A DNA stretch of 64,000 nt from contig NZ_JAOEIY010000001.1 in NCBI RefSeq assembly GCF_025966695.1, forward strand, positions 804,079 to 868,078. The letters are read 5' to 3'. The DNA comes from Stutzerimonas sp. S1. GTDB taxonomy: Bacteria > Pseudomonadota > Gammaproteobacteria > Pseudomonadales > Pseudomonadaceae. Positions within the stretch are counted from its first letter, which is position 1; each line of letters opens with the position of its first letter. Below the pieces are notes generated by a model. That model searched no databases. It was not told the origin of the DNA and saw only the letters and a program-made list of their open reading frames with translations. A program made the translations under genes and the position numbers. Of this stretch, positions 18,694-27,628 are shown one piece after another.

Positions 18694-19502
18694 GCGCCGC
18701 CGAACAACTGCTGCCCGCCCCGAGCATCGGCACCGAGCCGCTGTTCGCGGTACGCGACCTGACCCGCCTGTACGGCCCGGAAAAGGGCTGCCAGGGCGTC
18801 TCCTTCGACCTTTACCCCGGCGAGGTGCTGGGCATCGTCGGCGAGTCCGGCTCGGGCAAGTCCACCCTGCTCTCGCTGCTCTGCGGCCGCTGCCCGCCGG
18901 ATCGCGGCAGCGTGCAGTACCGCGATGGTGCCGGCGACTGGCTCGACCTCTACGCCGCCAGCGAGGCCGAGCGGCGCACGCTGCTGCGCACCGAGTGGGG
19001 CTTCGTCGAGCAGAACCCGCGCGACGGCCTGCGCATGGGCGTTTCCGCCGGCGCCAACATCGGCGAGCGGCTGATGGCCCAGGGCGTCAGGCATTACGGC
19101 CAGCTGCGCGCCGCCGGGCTCGATTGGCTCAAACAGGTAGAGATCGACCCGGCGCGCATCGACGACCTGCCGCGGACCTTCTCCGGCGGCATGCAGCAAC
19201 GCCTGCAGATCGCCCGCAATCTGGTCTCCAGTCCAAAGCTGGTGTTCATGGACGAACCCACCGGCGGCCTCGACGTGTCGGTGCAGGCACGCCTGCTCGA
19301 CCTCCTGCGCGGGCTGGTGCGCGAGCTGGATCTGGCGGTGGTGATCGTGACCCACGACCTCGCCGTGGCGCGCCTGTTGGCCGACCGACTAATGGTGATG
19401 CGCCGCTCGCGAGTGGTGGAGTCCGGCCTGACCGACCAGATCCTCGACGACCCGCAGCATCCCTATACGCAGCTCTTGGTGTCCTCGGTGCTGCAGCCAT
19501 GA
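18690..19502 (+). CDS. phnK: C-P lyase ABC-type subunit PhnK
   Basis: 270 residues with Walker [10 protein letters not shown], signature FSGGMQQRL, Walker [11 protein letters not shown] and an H-loop in IVTHDLAV. PhnK is a soluble ABC ATPase-like protein that docks on the PhnJ face of the lyase core, not a transporter component. The start overlaps the phnJ stop as ATGA; roughly 20 extra N-terminal residues precede the usual start of homology. Confidence 0.94.
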   Translation: MSAAEQLLPAPSIGTEPLFAVRDLTRLYGPEKGCQGVSFDLYPGEVLGIVGESGSGKSTLLSLLCGRCPPDRGSVQYRDGAGDWLDLYAASEAERRTLLRTEWGFVEQNPRDGLRMGVSAGANIGERLMAQGVRHYGQLRAAGLDWLKQVEIDPARIDDLPRTFSGGMQQRLQIARNLVSSPKLVFMDEPTGGLDVSVQARLLDLLRGLVRELDLAVVIVTHDLAVARLLADRLMVMRRSRVVESGLTDQILDDPQHPYTQLLVSSVLQP

Positions 19503-19513
19503 AGGAATCCGTC

Positions 19514-20218
19514 ATGACGAACCTGATCGAGGTCCGCGACCTCGCCAAGACCTTCACCCTGCACCAGCAGCACGGCGTCAGCCTGCAGGTGCTGCGCGGG
19601 CTGAACTTCACCGTCGCCGCCAGCGAATGCCTGGTGCTGCACGGCCAGTCCGGCGCCGGCAAGTCGACCCTGCTGCGCACGCTGTACGGCAACTACCTGC
19701 CCGCCGGCGGCAGCATCCGTATCCGCCATGCCGGTGACTGGCTGGAGCTGGTCGGCGCCGAGCCGCGCCAGGTGCTCGCCGTGCGCCGGCAGACGCTGGG
19801 TTACGTCAGCCAGTTCCTGCGGGTGATTCCGCGGGTGCCGGCGCTGGAGGTGGTGATGGAACCGGCGCTGGCGCGCGGCTGGACGCGTGTCGATGCCGAG
19901 GCGCGGGCCAAGGCGCTGCTGACCCGGCTGAACATTCCCGAACGGCTCTGGCAGCTGGCCCCCGGCACCTTTTCCGGCGGTGAGCAGCAGCGCGTCAACC
20001 TGGCGCGCGGCTTCATGGTGAGCTGGCCGGTGATGCTGCTCGACGAACCCACCGCCTCGCTGGACGAAGCCAACGCCGCCGTGGTGCTGGAACTGATCGA
20101 CGAAGCCAAGGCGGCCGGCAGCGCGCTGATCGGCATCTTCCACGACCGCGCGATCCGCGAGGCAGTCGCCGACCGTTACCTGGACATGACGCAGGAGGAC
20201 CTGGCCCATGCCAGCTGA
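19514..20218 (+). CDS. phnL: C-P lyase ABC-type subunit PhnL
   Basis: 234 residues with Walker [10 protein letters not shown], signature FSGGEQQRV and Walker [11 protein letters not shown]. PhnL assists the PhnI reaction and sits next to PhnK in the lyase complex. An ATG at 19499 overlapping the phnK stop is possible, but ATG 19514 has AAGGA eight bases before it. It overlaps phnM by 11 bases. Confidence 0.94.
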   Translation: MTNLIEVRDLAKTFTLHQQHGVSLQVLRGLNFTVAASECLVLHGQSGAGKSTLLRTLYGNYLPAGGSIRIRHAGDWLELVGAEPRQVLAVRRQTLGYVSQFLRVIPRVPALEVVMEPALARGWTRVDAEARAKALLTRLNIPERLWQLAPGTFSGGEQQRVNLARGFMVSWPVMLLDEPTASLDEANAAVVLELIDEAKAAGSALIGIFHDRAIREAVADRYLDMTQEDLAHAS

Positions 20219-21353
20219 ACAGATACTCAGCAACGCCCGACTGGTGCTGGCCGATCAGGTGATCCACGGCAGCCTGCTGATCCGCGATGGCCTGATCGCC
20301 GACATCAGCGCAGGCGCCAGCAGCCTGCCACAGGCCCAGGACCTGGGCGGCGACCTGCTGCTGCCGGGGCTGGTGGAGCTGCACACCGACAACCTGGAAA
20401 AGCACATGAGCCCGCGGCCGGGCGTGGACTGGCCGTCCGCCTCGGCGGTGCTGACCCATGACGCGCAGATCGTCTCCGCCGGCATCACCACGGTGTTCGA
20501 TGCGCTGTCGATCGGCGACATCAATCCCAAGGGCAAGCGCATGCAGCAGCTCGGGGTGATGCTCGAGGCCATCGCCGCGGCCGAGGCGGCCGGGCAGACC
20601 CGCGCCGAACACCGCCTGCACCTGCGCTGCGAAGTCAGCCACCCGCAGTGCCTGGAGCTGTTCCGCGAGCTGGTCGAGCAGCCGCTGGTGCAGCTGGTCT
20701 CGGTGATGGACCACGCGCCGGGCCAGCGCCAGTTCGCGCGCATGGAGAAGTACCGCGAGTACTACATGGGCAAGTACCACCTGAGCCCGGCGGAGATGGA
20801 TGCCTTCGTGACCGAGCAGCTGGCCAACTCGGCGCGGCACAGCGACCAGCAGCGCGCCGCCATCGTCGACATCTGCCAGGGCCGCGAGCTGGCGCTGGCC
20901 AGCCATGACGACGCGACGCTCGATCACGTCGAGGAATCGGCCGGCTACGGCATGGCCATCGCCGAATTCCCGACCACTTTCGAGGCCGCCGAGGCCAGCC
21001 ATGCGCGCGGGCTGAAGGTGCTGATGGGCGCGCCGAACATCGTCCGTGGCGGCTCGCACTCGGGCAACATCGCCGCCGCCGATCTGGCGCAGCGCGGCGT
21101 GCTGGACATCCTCTCCAGCGACTACTACCCGGCCAGCCTGCTGCAGGCCGCGCTGGGCCTGGCCGAGCAGGACAACGGCTACGACCTGCCGCGTGCCATC
21201 GCCACCATCAGCCTGGCGCCGGCCCGCGCGGCCGGGCTGGATGATCGCGGCGAGATCGCCGTCGGGCTGCGCGCCGACCTGGTGCAGGCGCAGGTGCACA
21301 AGGGCCAGCCGGTGATCGGCCAGGTCTGGCGCCAGGGCCGGCGGGTGTTCTGA
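20208..21353 (+). CDS. phnM: Alpha-D-ribose 1-methylphosphonate 5-triphosphate diphosphatase
   Basis: 381 residues of the amidohydrolase superfamily. The metal-binding region [19 protein letters not shown] follows the first beta segment, and later ASHDD supplies further ligands. The enzyme removes pyrophosphate from the PhnI product before PhnJ acts. It starts inside the end of phnL and is followed by a short linker to phnN. Confidence 0.95.
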   Translation: MPAEQILSNARLVLADQVIHGSLLIRDGLIADISAGASSLPQAQDLGGDLLLPGLVELHTDNLEKHMSPRPGVDWPSASAVLTHDAQIVSAGITTVFDALSIGDINPKGKRMQQLGVMLEAIAAAEAAGQTRAEHRLHLRCEVSHPQCLELFRELVEQPLVQLVSVMDHAPGQRQFARMEKYREYYMGKYHLSPAEMDAFVTEQLANSARHSDQQRAAIVDICQGRELALASHDDATLDHVEESAGYGMAIAEFPTTFEAAEASHARGLKVLMGAPNIVRGGSHSGNIAAADLAQRGVLDILSSDYYPASLLQAALGLAEQDNGYDLPRAIATISLAPARAAGLDDRGEIAVGLRADLVQAQVHKGQPVIGQVWRQGRRVF

Positions 21354-21451
21354 TGGCGCATTCCGGCAAAGCTGACAAGGAGCCAGCGGGTAGCGTGGCT
21401 GACTCTATACTGCCTGCCACTGCGCTGGCTTCGATGATCGGGAGTAACCCC

Positions 21452-22006
21452 ATGCAAGGCCGCTTGATCTACCTGATCGGCCCCTCCGGTGCCGGCAAGG
21501 ACAGTCTGCTCGACGCCGCACGCGCAGCGCTCGCCCAGCGTGGCGTGCGCATCGCCCAGCGAGTCATCACCCGTTCGGCCGAGGCGGTCGGCGAAGCGGC
21601 GCATTCGGTGAGCGCCGAGGAGTTCGAACGCCTGGAAGCCGAACAGACCTTCGCCCTCGCCTGGCGCGCCAACGGGCTGGCCTACGGCATCCGCGCCGAG
21701 ATCGACGCCTGGCTGGCCGCCGGCGAGGACGTGCTGGTCAACGGTTCGCGCGGCTATCTGCCCGCGGCGCGACAGCGCTATCCGAACCTGCTGGCGGTGC
21801 TGCTGACCGTCGAGCAGGACGTGCTGCGCGAGCGCCTGCTGAACCGCGGCCGGGAAACCCCGGAGCAGATCGAGGCACGGCTGGCACGCAATGCGCTGTT
21901 CACCGGCGAACTGGATGACTACATCCGCCTGGACAACTCCGCCTCGCTGGAGCGCAGCGTCGAGCGCCTGCTGCAGCTGCTCGACGAGCACCGCCAATGC
22001 GGCTGA
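21452..22006 (+). CDS. phnN: Ribose 1,5-bisphosphate phosphokinase
   Basis: 184 residues of the guanylate-kinase-like P-loop family with Walker A GPSGAGKDS. It phosphorylates ribose 1,5-bisphosphate to PRPP, returning the ribose of the lyase pathway to metabolism. The frame is open from 21353 (overlapping the phnM stop) but the extra 33 codons resemble no family sequence, and GGGAG precedes ATG 21452. The short 99-base linker is the only real gap in the operon. Confidence 0.93.
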   Translation: MQGRLIYLIGPSGAGKDSLLDAARAALAQRGVRIAQRVITRSAEAVGEAAHSVSAEEFERLEAEQTFALAWRANGLAYGIRAEIDAWLAAGEDVLVNGSRGYLPAARQRYPNLLAVLLTVEQDVLRERLLNRGRETPEQIEARLARNALFTGELDDYIRLDNSASLERSVERLLQLLDEHRQCG

Positions 22007-22746
22007 CCCTGCTCGGTACCGGCGATGCCGCGCAGCTGCCGGTGTACAACTGCGGCTGCCCGGCCTGCGCCCGTGCGCAGAGCGAGCCGGCGTATCGCCG
22101 CGGCCCGTGCAGCGCGCTGATCGAATGTGGCGGACAAAGTTGGCTGCTCGACAGCGGCCTGACCGACCTCTGCGAGCGCTTCGCTCCCGGCAGCCTCAGC
22201 GGCATCCTGCAGACGCACTACCACGCCGATCACGCGCAGGGCCTGCTGCACCTGCGCTGGGGCACCGGGCTGCGCATTCCGGTGCACGGCCCGGACGATC
22301 CCGATGGCTTCGCCGATCTCTACAAGCACCCGGGCATCCTCGATTTCAGCACGCCGTTCGCCGCCTTCGAGCAGCGCATGCTCGGCACGCTGCGCGTCAC
22401 CGCACTGCCGCTGGTACATTCGAAACCCACCCTCGGCTATCTGCTGGAAGGCCACGATCGCTGCATCGCCTACCTCACCGATACCGTCGGCCTGCCGGAC
22501 AGTACCCGCGAGCTGCTGCAGGACACCGCGCTGGACGTACTGGTACTCGATTGCTCGACGCCGCCGCGCGATACGCCACCGCGCAACCACAACGACCTCA
22601 CCCGCGCGCTGCAGAGCATCGAGGAGCTGCAGCCGGCGCAGGCCGTGCTGACCCATATCGGCCACGAGCTGGATGCCTGGTTCATGCAGGCGCCACGAGA
22701 ACTGCCGGAAAACGTGTGTCTGGCGCGGGATGGGATGACGCTGTAA
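21997..22746 (+). CDS. phnP: Cyclic ribose phosphate phosphodiesterase PhnP
   Basis: 249 residues of the metallo-beta-lactamase fold. The metal motif THYHADHAQG is present, as is the structural zinc site in the N-terminal CGCPACARA. PhnP opens 5-phosphoribosyl 1,2-cyclic phosphate, the lyase product, to ribose 1,5-bisphosphate for PhnN. It overlaps phnN by 10 bases and ends the operon; phnO is absent. Confidence 0.94.
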   Translation: MRLTLLGTGDAAQLPVYNCGCPACARAQSEPAYRRGPCSALIECGGQSWLLDSGLTDLCERFAPGSLSGILQTHYHADHAQGLLHLRWGTGLRIPVHGPDDPDGFADLYKHPGILDFSTPFAAFEQRMLGTLRVTALPLVHSKPTLGYLLEGHDRCIAYLTDTVGLPDSTRELLQDTALDVLVLDCSTPPRDTPPRNHNDLTRALQSIEELQPAQAVLTHIGHELDAWFMQAPRELPENVCLARDGMTL

Positions 22747-22804
22747 CGCAGCTTGCCACCACCACCGGCGGGGAGCGGCGAAATACCGAGCAGGCCTATG
22801 GCAA

Positions 22805-22927
22805 CGCGTGGAAAACGCTGCGCGGTTTTCCACCCTACGTTGACGATGGCGATGGCGATGGCGATGGCGATGGCGATGGCGATGGCGATGGCGATCGTAG
22901 GGTGGATAACGCGAAGCTTATCCACCC
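22805..22927. repeat. GTAGGGTGGA-family repeats around an eightfold GATGGC microsatellite
   Basis: The left unit (22805-22839) has arms GTGGAAAAC and GTTTTCCAC around GCTGCGC, ending in CACCCTACG. The right unit (22896-22927) is CGTAGGGTGGATAA closed by TTATCCACCC. Between them, 22845-22892 is eight perfect copies of the hexamer GATGGC plus a partial ninth. The cluster lies directly after the phn operon. The flanking bases 22747-22804 and 22928-23021 show no gene. Confidence 0.85.
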
Positions 22928-23021
22928 GGCCCCCACTCACCGCGGAAAAAACCTCGAGAGCCACGCAACACATGGAGCGACGTTGCAGTTTTTCGGCGGC
23001 TGGGCCTGGATCCGGCGCCGG

Positions 23022-23264
23022 CTAGCGCCCCGGCTGCGGGCGAAAGCCCGGCACGCTGCTCGGCCGTTCGACCCGCGCGGCCGGCATGCTGCAGTTGAGG
23101 TCGCGGAACGCGCGTTCGTTGAGCCGCTCCCAGCCTTCGCCCGGCGAGGTCTGGCGGCAGATGATGGTGCCGTCGAGCTTGCTCTGCCATTGGTAATAGG
23201 GCGCCGGCACCGCGCTGGCGGCAACGGGCAGGAACAGACTGAGGGCGAGCAGGAAAGTGCGCAT
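23022..23264 (-). CDS. Small exported protein, function unknown
   Basis: 80 residues with a Sec signal peptide (MRTFLLALSLFLPVAASA) leaving a mature protein of about 62 residues containing two cysteines, YYQWQSKLDGTIICRQT and RDLNCSMPA. The YxW...DG.I pattern faintly recalls DUF4124 proteins, not enough for assignment. GC-rich third positions and the clean signal peptide support a real gene. Confidence 0.55.
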   Translation of the reverse strand: MRTFLLALSLFLPVAASAVPAPYYQWQSKLDGTIICRQTSPGEGWERLNERAFRDLNCSMPAARVERPSSVPGFRPQPGR

Positions 23265-23671
23265 GGCGGGCTACGGCGGAACGATGGCGCCACTCTAACC
23301 CTTCGGCCGCCCTTGGCAAGCGCCGTCCGGCGAGTACATCCCCTATGACCTGCCGGCCAAGGTTCGCTGCGCCGTGAGCGAACTCCTGCCGATCGAGCGT
23401 TAACGATAAGCGGATTTTTGCCTATTGCTGCCACAAGCAACACACGGAAGCCCGCTGCAGCGCGTTTTCATCGACTGGCACGGCTTCTGCTAATGGCTTT
23501 CTGCTCGATGCGATTCCAACGACAAGAAGAGCTGCCAGCGATTCCACCTTCCGGGACCTTCTCCCGGTGTCATCGCCCCCTCTGCTTGTGCGTCTGGCGC
23601 GTTCCCCGAACGCGGCATCGTCTATCGTCAACATGCTGCGCCAACCAATAAAAACGAAACGGAGATCCACC
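23265..23671. other. 407-base gap with an orphan C-terminal coding remnant
   Basis: Between the small exported gene and the TAXI binding protein no complete gene is seen. From 23299 to 23403 the plus strand is open without a start codon and ends in GEYIPYDLPAKVRCAVSEL...IER and a stop. This reads like the tail of a lost gene whose front is missing. The rest (23404-23671) should hold the promoter of the TAXI operon, but no convincing -35/-10 pair was found. Confidence 0.4.
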
Positions 23672-24625
23672 ATGAGACTGACCAAACGCCTGGGCCTGCT
23701 CGCTGCCGCTGCGGCCTTCACTGCCAGCACCGCGGCCGTCGCTGCGCCGACCTTCATCAACATCCTCACCGGCGGTACCAGCGGTGTGTACTACCCGATC
23801 GGCGTGGCCCTGTCGCAGCAGTACAACAAGATCGACGGCGCCAAGACTTCCGTGCAGGCCACCAAGGCTTCGGTGGAAAACCTCAACCTGCTCCAGGCCG
23901 GCCGTGGCGAACTGGCGTTCTCCCTGGGTGACTCGGTAGCCGACGCCTGGAACGGTGTCGAGGACGCCGGCTTCAAGGCTCCGCTCAAGTGCCTGCGCGC
24001 CATCGCCGGGACCTACAACAACTACATCCAGATCGTTGCCAGCGAAGAGTCCGGCATCAAGACCCTGGAAGACCTCAAGGGCAAGCGCATCTCCGTCGGC
24101 GCGCCGAAGTCCGGCACCGAGCTGAACGCCCGCGCGATCTTCAAGGCCGCCGGCCTGAGCTACGAGGACATGGGCCGCGTCGAGTTCCTGCCCTACGCCG
24201 AGTCGGTCGAGCTGATCAAGAACCGCCAGCTGGACGCCACCCTGCAGTCCTCGGGCCTGGGCATGGCCGCCATCCGCGACCTGGCCAGCACCATGCCGGT
24301 GACCTTCGTCGAGATCCCGGCCGAAGTGGTCGAGAAGATCGAGAGCGACGCCTACCTGGCGGGCGTGATCCCGGCCGGCACCTACGACGGTCAGGATGCT
24401 GACGTGCCGACCGTGGCCATCACCAACATCCTGGTCAGCCACGAGAAGGTCTCCGATGAAGTGGCCTACCAGATGACCAAACTGATGTTCGACAACCTGT
24501 CGTCCCTGGGCAACGCCCACTCCGCCGCCAAGGACATCAAGCTGGAAAACGCCACCAAGAACCTGCCGATTCCGCTGCACCCGGGTGCCGAGCGCTTCTA
24601 CAAGGAAGCCGGGGTTCTCAAGTAA
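23672..24625 (+). CDS. TAXI-family TRAP transporter solute-binding protein
   Basis: 317 residues. An N-terminal signal peptide (MRLTKRLGLLAAAAAFTAST, cut near AVAA) precedes the TAXI hallmark NILTGGTSGVYYPIGVALSQ. TAXI proteins capture the substrate in the periplasm for a fused TRAP permease, encoded next. Substrates of this family are poorly known; glutamate-like organic acids are one possibility. The frame is open upstream but ATG 23672 has GGAG in place and starts the signal peptide. The 3' side carries two strong hairpins before the permease. Confidence 0.92.
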   Translation: MRLTKRLGLLAAAAAFTASTAAVAAPTFINILTGGTSGVYYPIGVALSQQYNKIDGAKTSVQATKASVENLNLLQAGRGELAFSLGDSVADAWNGVEDAGFKAPLKCLRAIAGTYNNYIQIVASEESGIKTLEDLKGKRISVGAPKSGTELNARAIFKAAGLSYEDMGRVEFLPYAESVELIKNRQLDATLQSSGLGMAAIRDLASTMPVTFVEIPAEVVEKIESDAYLAGVIPAGTYDGQDADVPTVAITNILVSHEKVSDEVAYQMTKLMFDNLSSLGNAHSAAKDIKLENATKNLPIPLHPGAERFYKEAGVLK

Positions 24626-24640
24626 CCCAGCGCTGAACGA

Positions 24641-24730
24641 CGGGCTGAGCAGGCCCTAGCGCCTGCTCCAGCCCGCTCCTTGTAGCAGCAGGCTTGCCTG
24701 CGTTGCCTCGTTGGCAAGCCTGCTTCTACA
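24641..24730 (+). repeat. Two intercistronic hairpins between the TAXI binding protein and its permease
   Basis: The first (24641-24675) pairs CGGGCTGAGCAGGC with GCCTGCTCCAGCCCG around CCTAGC with one bulged base. The second (24681-24730) is an 18-base inverted repeat with one mismatch, TGTAGCAGCAGGCTTGCC against its complement at 24713-24730, with a 14-base loop; it resembles Pseudomonas REP elements. Such structures commonly stabilise the upstream message or reduce read-through, giving more binding protein than permease. Confidence 0.75.
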
Positions 24731-24761
24731 GGCCCCACCTTGCAGTGAGAGAGTGATACCC

Positions 24762-26789
24762 ATGAGCGAAAGCCAAGGACTGCACGCCAGTCCCAGCGAA
24801 TGGCCGAGGGCGCTGTTCTACGTCGCCCTGCTGTTCTCCATCTATCAGATCGTCACCGCCGCCTTTCACCCGGTGTCCAGCCAGGTGCTGCGCGCCGGTC
24901 ACGTCGGCTTCCTGTTGCTACTGGTGTTCCTCTGCTACCCGGCGCGCGGCAACGGCAAGCCGTTCCAGCCAGTGGCCTGGGTACTCGGCCTGGCCGGTTT
25001 CGCGACCTTTTTCTACCAGTGGTATTTCGAGGCGGACCTGATCCAGCGCTCCGGCGACATGACCACCACCGACATGGTGGTCGGCCTGACGCTGATCGTG
25101 CTGGTGTTCGAGGCCGCCCGCCGGGTGATGGGCATCGCCCTGCCGATCATCTGCGGGCTGTTCCTCGCCTACGGCCTGCTCGGCGAATACCTGCCCGGTG
25201 ATCTCGCGCACCGCGGCTATTACCTGGACCAGATCGTCAACCAGCTGTCGTTCGGCACCGAAGGCCTGTACGGCACGCCGACCTACGTCTCGGCGACCTA
25301 CATCTTCCTGTTCATCCTGTTCGGCTCATTCCTCGAGCAGGCGGGCATGATCAAGCTGTTCACCGACTTCGCCATGGGCCTGTTCGGCCACAAGCTCGGC
25401 GGCCCGGCCAAGGTGTCGGTGGTGTCCTCGGCGCTGATGGGCACCATCACCGGTTCCGGCGTGGCCAACGTGGTCACCACCGGCCAGTTCACCATTCCGC
25501 TGATGAAGCGCTTCGGCTATCGCCCGGCCTTCGCCGGCGGCGTCGAGGCCACCTCGTCGATGGGCAGCCAGATCATGCCGCCGGTCATGGGTGCGGTGGC
25601 CTTCATCATGGCCGAGACCATCAACGTGCCCTTCGTCGAGATCGCCAAGGCCGCGCTGATTCCGGCGCTGCTCTACTTCGGCTCGGTGTTCTGGATGGTC
25701 CATCTGGAAGCCAAGCGCGCCGGCCTCAAGGGCCTGCCGAAGGACGAATGCCCGAGTGCCTGGACTGCGGTGAAGGAGCGCTGGTACCTGCTGATCCCGC
25801 TGGTGGTGCTGGTCTGGCTGCTGTTCTCCGGGCGTACGCCGATGTTCGCCGGCACCATTGGCCTGTCACTGACGGCTATCGTCATCCTCGGCTCGGCGAT
25901 CATCCTCAAGGTCTCAAACTTCGCCTTGCGCATCGCCTTCTGGATCGCCCTCGGCCTGCTCTGTGCCGGATTCTTCCAGCTCGGCATCGGGGTGATCTTC
26001 GGTGTCATCGCGGTGCTGGTGGCGGTGTGCTGGTTCATCAAGGGCGGCCGCGACACCCTGACCATCTGCCTGCACGCGCTGGTGGAGGGTGCGCGCCATG
26101 CGGTGCCGGTGGGTATCGCCTGCGCCCTGGTCGGGGTGATCATCGGCATCGTTTCGCTGACCGGCGTGGCCTCGACCTTCGCTGGCTACATCCTCGCCAT
26201 CGGCCGGGACAACCTGTTCCTCTCGCTGATCCTGACCATGCTGACCTGCCTGGTGCTGGGCATGGGCATCCCGACCATCCCCAACTACATCATCACCAGC
26301 TCGATCGCCGCGCCGGCGCTGCTCGACCTCGGCGTGCCGCTGATCGTCTCGCACATGTTCGTTTTCTACTTCGGCATCATGGCCGACCTGACGCCGCCGG
26401 TGGCGCTGGCCTGCTTCGCCGCCGCGCCGATCGCCAAGGAGCGCGGCCTGAAGATCAGCATGTGGGCCATCCGTATCGCCATCGCCGGCTTCATCGTGCC
26501 GTTCATGGCGGTGTACAACCCGGCGCTGATGATGCAGGGCGGCGACTGGGGCGCCACGCTGTACATGCTGTTCAAGGCGGCCTTCGCCATCGGCCTGTGG
26601 GGCGCGGTATTCACCGGCTACCTGCAGCGGCCCATGGCGCTGTGGGAGAAGCTGCTGGCCTTCGCTGCCGGCGCGGCGATGATCATGTCGTTGCCGATCA
26701 GCGATGAAATCGGCTTCGCCCTGGGCGCGCTGTTCCTTATCCAGCACTTCTGGCGCGCCCGCCGCTCCGTGCCGGCAGCCACGGCGTGA
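24762..26789 (+). CDS. TRAP transporter fused permease (DctQM type)
   Basis: 675 residues, almost all membrane helix (about 16-18 segments): a short 4-helix DctQ-like N-terminal part fused to the large DctM domain with GTITGSGVANVVTTGQFTIP, GGVEATSSMGSQIMPP and GMGIPTIPNYIITSS. It imports the TAXI substrate using an ion gradient. The frame is open from 24711 inside the hairpin region; ATG 24762 with GAGAG ahead is preferred. The stop overlaps the next gene as GTGA. Confidence 0.93.
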   Translation: MSESQGLHASPSEWPRALFYVALLFSIYQIVTAAFHPVSSQVLRAGHVGFLLLLVFLCYPARGNGKPFQPVAWVLGLAGFATFFYQWYFEADLIQRSGDMTTTDMVVGLTLIVLVFEAARRVMGIALPIICGLFLAYGLLGEYLPGDLAHRGYYLDQIVNQLSFGTEGLYGTPTYVSATYIFLFILFGSFLEQAGMIKLFTDFAMGLFGHKLGGPAKVSVVSSALMGTITGSGVANVVTTGQFTIPLMKRFGYRPAFAGGVEATSSMGSQIMPPVMGAVAFIMAETINVPFVEIAKAALIPALLYFGSVFWMVHLEAKRAGLKGLPKDECPSAWTAVKERWYLLIPLVVLVWLLFSGRTPMFAGTIGLSLTAIVILGSAIILKVSNFALRIAFWIALGLLCAGFFQLGIGVIFGVIAVLVAVCWFIKGGRDTLTICLHALVEGARHAVPVGIACALVGVIIGIVSLTGVASTFAGYILAIGRDNLFLSLILTMLTCLVLGMGIPTIPNYIITSSIAAPALLDLGVPLIVSHMFVFYFGIMADLTPPVALACFAAAPIAKERGLKISMWAIRIAIAGFIVPFMAVYNPALMMQGGDWGATLYMLFKAAFAIGLWGAVFTGYLQRPMALWEKLLAFAAGAAMIMSLPISDEIGFALGALFLIQHFWRARRSVPAATA

Positions 26790-27187
26790 TCGGTCTGTGC
26801 CTGGGGCTGGCCGGCGTGGTGTGGGCCGAAGTGCCCACCCCCGCCTTCACCCTGGCGTGGAACCACACCATCGAGAAGATCCGCTGGGAAGAGGATTACC
26901 GCGTGACGCCGGACGGGCTGCTGCTCGGCGAAGCGCGGGTCAAGGGTTCTGGTGCCGGGATGGAAATCCCGGATGACGCCGAACTGCGCGACGGGGCCTG
27001 GCACTACCAGCGCCAGATGCCTGCGTTGCCACTCCTGCGCCTGGGGCGAACCCCCGAGGCAGGGGATTACCAACTGTGTTTTGACCAGCGTTGCCACGCG
27101 ATGAGCGAATGGCTCGGCCCGCCACAAGCGGACCAGCCCGCGCTGGAGCTCTGGAGCTGCGAGGTCGCAGCCACCGGAGATTCCTGA
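26786..27187 (+). CDS. DUF1850 protein, TRAP-TAXI partner
   Basis: 133 residues starting with GTG that overlaps the permease stop (GTGA). A short hydrophobic N-terminus (IGLCLGLAGVVWAE) may be a signal peptide or anchor, followed by the DUF1850 pattern LAWNHTIEKIRWEEDYRV and the cysteine pair LCFDQRC. DUF1850 genes are habitually next to TAXI TRAP permeases, but their role is unknown. Tight coupling suggests it serves the transporter. Confidence 0.82.
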   Translation: MIGLCLGLAGVVWAEVPTPAFTLAWNHTIEKIRWEEDYRVTPDGLLLGEARVKGSGAGMEIPDDAELRDGAWHYQRQMPALPLLRLGRTPEAGDYQLCFDQRCHAMSEWLGPPQADQPALELWSCEVAATGDS

Positions 27188-27227
27188 TCCGCCACGCGGG
27201 CGCCTCGCCCGTGGATCGGGAGGCGGT

Positions 27228-27262
27228 TCCACCCTAGGGCTCCGCGCCACAGGGTGGATAAC
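27228..27262. repeat. Degenerate GTAGGGTGGA-family repeat
   Basis: GGTTCCACCCTAGGG is followed by CCACAGGGTGGATAACC, an inverted pair of the same family as the units at 1.7, 3.5 and 22.8 kb but with a looser stem. It separates the DUF1850 gene from the PepSY remnant. Confidence 0.6.
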
Positions 27263-27298
27263 CACCGCCGCGCAGCCTTTGCCACCCCATTCACGCCA

Positions 27299-27538
27299 TC
27301 AGACCGTCAGCCCGGCCTCCCGGCGCAGTGCCGCGTACTGCCGTGCGCGGCGCTTGCGCCACCAGATCACCACGCCGGTCACCGACAGCACGGCAATCGC
27401 CACACCGAGCACAGCGATCAGGATGCGCCCCGGCAGGCCGAGGATGCGTCCGCCGTGGATCGCCGGTTGCAGCAGGTGGAACTGCTGGCCCAGCGTGCCC
27501 TGGCCGGGAACCTCCTGGTTCTCAACAACTCGCGCCAC
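27299..27538 (-). pseudogene. C-terminal remnant of a PepSY-associated membrane protein
   Basis: Only about 79 codons remain. The segment LGQQFHLLQPAIHGGRILGL, then a single hydrophobic helix and VTGVVIWWRKRRAR, matches the last membrane segment and tail of PepSY-TM proteins (usually over 350 residues, often linked to siderophore iron reduction). The N-terminal three quarters are missing and the upstream sequence is unrelated, so the gene was truncated by a deletion. An independent small protein is unlikely. Confidence 0.65.
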
Positions 27539-27628
27539 GTCATTCGATCGTCGAACGGATCACACACGGGCGCTGCATGCTCGCCGCCGCTTGGCTAGGC
27601 TATGCGAACAACCCGTCCGGAGCCCGCC

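Noticed and set aside
21406..21411. TATACT before phnN as an internal promoter
   Set aside because: No acceptable -35 at 16-18 bases upstream; the resemblance is probably chance.
22845..22892. Tandem hexamers considered as a CRISPR-like array
   Set aside because: The copies abut with no spacers and no cas gene is present; it is a microsatellite.
23418..23651. A 77-residue plus-strand frame before the TAXI gene
   Set aside because: No ribosome binding site, no signal or domain, and its composition is unlike neighbouring genes.
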